This document shows positions 61,153 to 64,000 of a DNA stretch of 64,000 bases, piece by piece (position 1 is the first letter of the stretch; the number at the start of each line of letters is the position of its first letter). The position numbers and the translations under genes were made by a program. Source of the DNA: Chloroflexi bacterium HGW-Chloroflexi-4 (GTDB lineage: Bacteria > Chloroflexota > Anaerolineae > Anaerolineales > Anaerolineaceae); NCBI GenBank assembly GCA_002840715.1, contig PHBW01000015.1, positions 62,001 to 126,000 on the forward strand, written 5' to 3'. The notes beneath the pieces are model-generated. The model searched no databases and was not told the origin of the DNA. It saw nothing but the letters and a program-made list of their open reading frames with translations.

Positions 61153-62415
61153 CTAGGCGCTTTCGGCTACAGCACTGGCAGGTTCTTCCTCTACCTGTTG
61201 AAAACGTTTTTGTTTGCCAATGGCACCATGCAATCCAAAGAAGGCAAAGGCAGCCATAGCACACAAAATTCCACCGATATACCACAGCAGATTGGGGTCA
61301 AGGTTATCAAGAATTACGCCAGCCAGATAAGGTGCGATCACACCTGGGATGGACCAGGTCATGCCGAACACACCCATATATCTTCCGCGCATATCTTCAG
61401 GGGCAAAGCCCGCCACCAGCACCTGGCTGGTAGGTACGACCAGCATCTCACCCATGGTGACCACGATGATGGCTGCCACGAACAGCCAATAAGCAGTGAC
61501 AAAGCCAAACATGCTGAAGCCGATCATATAGAAGAGTGTTCCAATTGCCATGATCACAAAAGGCGCCTTGTTTTTGATGTAACGAGTAACACTAAACTGG
61601 AACAAGATCACCACAATGGCACTGGCGGTCAGCAAAAAGCCGTAACCACTGGGGTCAATGTTGTGAACATCGCGCAAGTAAACCGAGAGCGAGTTATACA
61701 TTTGCTGATAGACCAACCCCATCAAGATCAGAGCGACCAAAAAGGCCATGAAAGCTTTATTGGTTAACACTTTGCCGTATCCCAGGAAGGTTTTGAAAAG
61801 GCTTTCTTGTTTATGTTCTTCGTGGGTTTCAGGTTTGGTTTCAGAAATGAACAAGAAGAAGAGTAAAGCCACAAAGCAACTGATGATTGCGTCAACGACG
61901 AAGAGAGCTAAAAATGATTTTGCGGCCACAAATCCGCCAATGGTCGGACCAATGATCCAGGCCAAATTGCCCACAACGCGCATGATGCCGAAACCCTCCT
62001 GCCGTTTTTGTTCGGGAAGAATATCTGCGATCATGGCTCCGTGGGCTGGTCCAGCCATGTCAGATAGCAGCCCGATCACCACAGCCAGGGGGATAAGCAC
62101 TGAAAACTCTTTTACCAGACCCAGGGTCAGAGTGCTTAGGGCGCTGAAGATCAAACCAAAAATGATCAGATTCCTGCGGCCAAATTTATCGGTCAGTGCC
62201 CCTCCGATCATTTGTCCAAAAAGACCTGACAAGGCGAAAATGCCCAAAACGACGCCGGCTTCTGTCATGCCGACATTGAATTTTTGGGTTATATAGAGTG
62301 AGAAGAACGGGAACAACATCGTCCCACCAACATGATCAATGAAAGAAACACCGACCACAATCCAGAACTTGCGCGGAAACTCCCGGGCAATTTTTGCAAA
62401 GTTCATATTTAACAT
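61153..62415 (-). CDS. MFS transporter
   Basis: A 420-residue 12-helix transporter. It has the drug-efflux-like layout: VGVSFIDHVGGTMLFPFFSLY in helix 1, A-motif GGALTDKFGRRNLIIFG between helices 2 and 3, and PAHGAMIADILPEQKRQEGFG. It may export drugs or sugars. Starts at 62415 (AAAGG upstream) or 62406 (MNFAKIAREF) are both possible. It converges on the amylase gene. The substrate is unknown. Confidence 0.91.
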   Translation of the reverse strand: MLNMNFAKIAREFPRKFWIVVGVSFIDHVGGTMLFPFFSLYITQKFNVGMTEAGVVLGIFALSGLFGQMIGGALTDKFGRRNLIIFGLIFSALSTLTLGLVKEFSVLIPLAVVIGLLSDMAGPAHGAMIADILPEQKRQEGFGIMRVVGNLAWIIGPTIGGFVAAKSFLALFVVDAIISCFVALLFFLFISETKPETHEEHKQESLFKTFLGYGKVLTNKAFMAFLVALILMGLVYQQMYNSLSVYLRDVHNIDPSGYGFLLTASAIVVILFQFSVTRYIKNKAPFVIMAIGTLFYMIGFSMFGFVTAYWLFVAAIIVVTMGEMLVVPTSQVLVAGFAPEDMRGRYMGVFGMTWSIPGVIAPYLAGVILDNLDPNLLWYIGGILCAMAAFAFFGLHGAIGKQKRFQQVEEEPASAVAESA

Positions 62416-62697
62416 AATCAATTACCTTTGAACGAAAACAATATAAAAGCTGACCACCTCGAGTGGCAGACACAATGGATTTCAAACAAATGAAATCAGA
62501 CGGCTTTATTAATACGCTGGAAAATTAAGGAAGTTGCATCATGGGAGAAAAATACCCCTTTCGGCATAAAGGGAAAAACACCATACCGACCTGATGGTCA
62601 AAAATACACGCTGGCTGCTGAACCTATGACATTTTACTACAATTAATAAAATCCATATAATTAAGTGTGAAATCATTCCCATTTCGGAGGTTTACTC

Positions 62698-63480
62698 ATG
62701 GCCACTCACCAAACAGCTGCAATTTCTGACGCCAGGCGCAAGGTTGTTTATGCCATTCTGGGTATAACGCTGCTGCTGGCGGGTTCCGTCTTCAGTGCGG
62801 ACTGGATGAATTATTTTAACAAGACCACCAGCCTATACCCGGCGATAGCCAAACCATGCATCACGCTGCTGGCTTTTGTGCTGGTCTTGATTGCAGGGGC
62901 GCACAAACTTGAACGTCGTGATTGGATTCTGCTGGTGGCGGCTTTCTGCTGTATGCTGCCCACGGATATTTTGATGAGTTTGGTGGTGGTCAGTCCCACA
63001 CTGGGGGTCGGTGGCTGGGTCTTCATGGTGGGCGGGGGACTTTCGATTCTGGCACACGTCTTTTTGATTATCCGCGTCGGGCGTGGATTGCATTACCTCA
63101 AGAAGTTCCAACTTAAAGATTTGTGGCTGCCGCTGGTGATCTACGGTGTTGCCGCAATAATCGTGGTTTTTTTGTGGTCAGATCTTGTGAGAGTAGGGCA
63201 CGGCGTGATCGGCCCCATTTACACAGCATTTTTCTGCACCACCATGTGGTTTTCGTGGGAGACAGTCAGACGCAAGCTATATCCCGCTTGCAACGCCTGG
63301 TTTGCAGCTCTTGCAGCCACTTGCTGGTTTGCAACTGAAATCTTGGGTGAGATCTACAACCTGGGGATGGGAAATCTTTCGAACATCACTTTTGGCCTGG
63401 TGTGGGTATTCTATGGCACCAATGTTGTGCTTTGGGCGTTTAGCGGTTACCGCTGGCACTCAGATAAGAAACTTCACTAG
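62698..63480 (+). CDS. YhhN/TMEM86-like membrane protein (putative lysoplasmalogenase)
   Basis: A 260-residue protein with eight hydrophobic helices. Segments YPAIAKPCITLLAFVL, CCMLPTDILMSL and VGGGLSILAHVFLII match the YhhN/TMEM86 family (K-P, D and H residues). The family includes lysoplasmalogenase, which cleaves the vinyl ether of lysoplasmalogens, but most bacterial members are untested. GGAGG precedes the ATG. It is monocistronic, followed by a terminator. Confidence 0.78.
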   Translation: MATHQTAAISDARRKVVYAILGITLLLAGSVFSADWMNYFNKTTSLYPAIAKPCITLLAFVLVLIAGAHKLERRDWILLVAAFCCMLPTDILMSLVVVSPTLGVGGWVFMVGGGLSILAHVFLIIRVGRGLHYLKKFQLKDLWLPLVIYGVAAIIVVFLWSDLVRVGHGVIGPIYTAFFCTTMWFSWETVRRKLYPACNAWFAALAATCWFATEILGEIYNLGMGNLSNITFGLVWVFYGTNVVLWAFSGYRWHSDKKLH

Positions 63481-63502
63481 CCACATTAATCATGATTACA
63501 AT

Positions 63503-63532
63503 CAATATTCCCGTATTTTTGCGGGAATATTG
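63503..63532 (+). terminator. Terminator after the YhhN-like gene
   Basis: CAATATTCCCG and CGGGAATATTG form an 11-bp stem with an 8-nt T-rich loop, 23 bp past the stop codon. Confidence 0.75.
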
Positions 63533-63643
63533 ACATTTATGACCTTATCTATTAAGATTTTCTGTCAATCACCTATTCAATAATTGAATAGGTTGTAAAT
63601 AGCAACTTTATTAATGTTTTCTAGATGAAAGTTCAGGTGTTGG

Positions 63644-64000
63644 ATGCTCAGTTTGTGGGTTGCTTTTATTACCGGTTTGACCACAGGCGGATTAAGCTGC
63701 ATGGCCGTTCAAGGTGGTTTGTTGGCAAGTTCTTTAGCCAACCAGATTGAAAAGGAAGTTGGTGGGCCTGGCACGAAAACCAAGCAAAAAAAATCACCAA
63801 AAATTGCCCTTCCCATTACCCTTTTCTTGACAGCCAAACTGATTGCTTATACCTTGATGGGTGCGTTGCTTGGTGCCCTCGGATCTGTATTACAGGTGAC
63901 CCCCACCATGCGAGCTATTTTGCAGTTTTTGATTGCCATTTTTATGATTGGCAACGCCCTGCGTATGCTCAATGTGCATCCGATCTTTCGTTATTTTTCA
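63644..64000 (+). CDS. UreH/TauE-type membrane protein, N-terminal part (3' truncated)
   Basis: The frame is open from the ATG at 63644 to the window end (119 codons). The start follows an in-frame stop and has AGGTG upstream. The visible part begins MLSLWVAFITGLTTGGLSC, then AVQGGLLASSLANQ, a basic cytoplasmic loop (KTKQKKSPKIALP) and two further hydrophobic helices. The GLSCMAVQGGLL motif matches the UreH-type transmembrane domain of the sulfite exporter TauE/SafE relatives, often involved in metal transport. The Cys could bind metal. Its C-terminal domains are out of view. Confidence 0.8.
   Translation, partial: MLSLWVAFITGLTTGGLSCMAVQGGLLASSLANQIEKEVGGPGTKTKQKKSPKIALPITLFLTAKLIAYTLMGALLGALGSVLQVTPTMRAILQFLIAIFMIGNALRMLNVHPIFRYFS

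Overview
The window looks like a chromosomal segment of a Chloroflexota bacterium, most likely class Anaerolineae. This is inferred from gene content: NBR1-type Ig-domain lipoproteins, bacterial HerA/NurA, a DUF4173 membrane protein, a gatCA...gatB cluster and many Thr/Pro-rich lipoproteins. No rRNA or phylogenetic computation was available. Base composition is moderate. There is no prophage, CRISPR array or recognisable transposase. Most genes are housekeeping or membrane/lipoprotein genes in short operons separated by clear stem-loop terminators.

Layout. 1-3.4 kb: end of an MBL-fold protein, a lipoprotein and two tandem PHB-depolymerase-like esterases. 3.6-6.1 kb: the most unusual region. 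A LacI-type regulator gene with its own promoter and a perfect GCAACCGGTTGC operator is followed on the same strand by two 24-codon ORFs, each with a strong Shine-Dalgarno and an identical operator in its leader. Two paralogous ORFs of 75-77 codons and a lysine-rich 38-codon ORF come next. 6.1-12.6 kb: methyltransferase, NUDIX, dnaK, PAP2-like, xseB-xseA and an NBR1-Ig lipoprotein. 12.8-19.6 kb: HIT, CPBP protease, aminotransferase, and gatC-gatA-(CAP lipoprotein)-gatB. 19.8-27.2 kb: GT39-like glycosyltransferase, CYTH, a chimeric tRNA-Ser locus, MBL hydrolase, mutY and RNase J. 27.4-36 kb: dnaA, FAD oxidoreductase, flippase-like protein, alkyltransferase-like protein, DUF4173, FmdB zinc ribbon and MntP.

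36-42 kb: NurA, a HAS-barrel-like protein and HerA form one operon, probably a DNA-end processing machine. Then come NfeD, an AT-rich TPR gene and the orphan tail of a second NfeD. 42.3-54.4 kb: DUF1761, a response regulator converging on a large chemoreceptor, transporters, aldo/keto reductase, HEAT protein, racemase, HAD phosphatase, a DUF4405/Tat-like/EF-hand protein and an ABC exporter. 54.4-58.3 kb: four tandem paralogous SH3b-like lipoproteins. 58.3-64 kb: a Cys-rich protein divergent from a TetR gene whose promoter overlaps a palindrome, an alpha-amylase family enzyme, an MFS transporter, a YhhN-like membrane protein and the start of a UreH/TauE-type membrane protein that runs off the window.

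The best candidates for something undescribed are the LacI-linked micro-ORF array (3.6-6.1 kb) and the tRNA-Ser(UGA)/tRNA-Ser(GCU) fusion at 23.03-23.17 kb.
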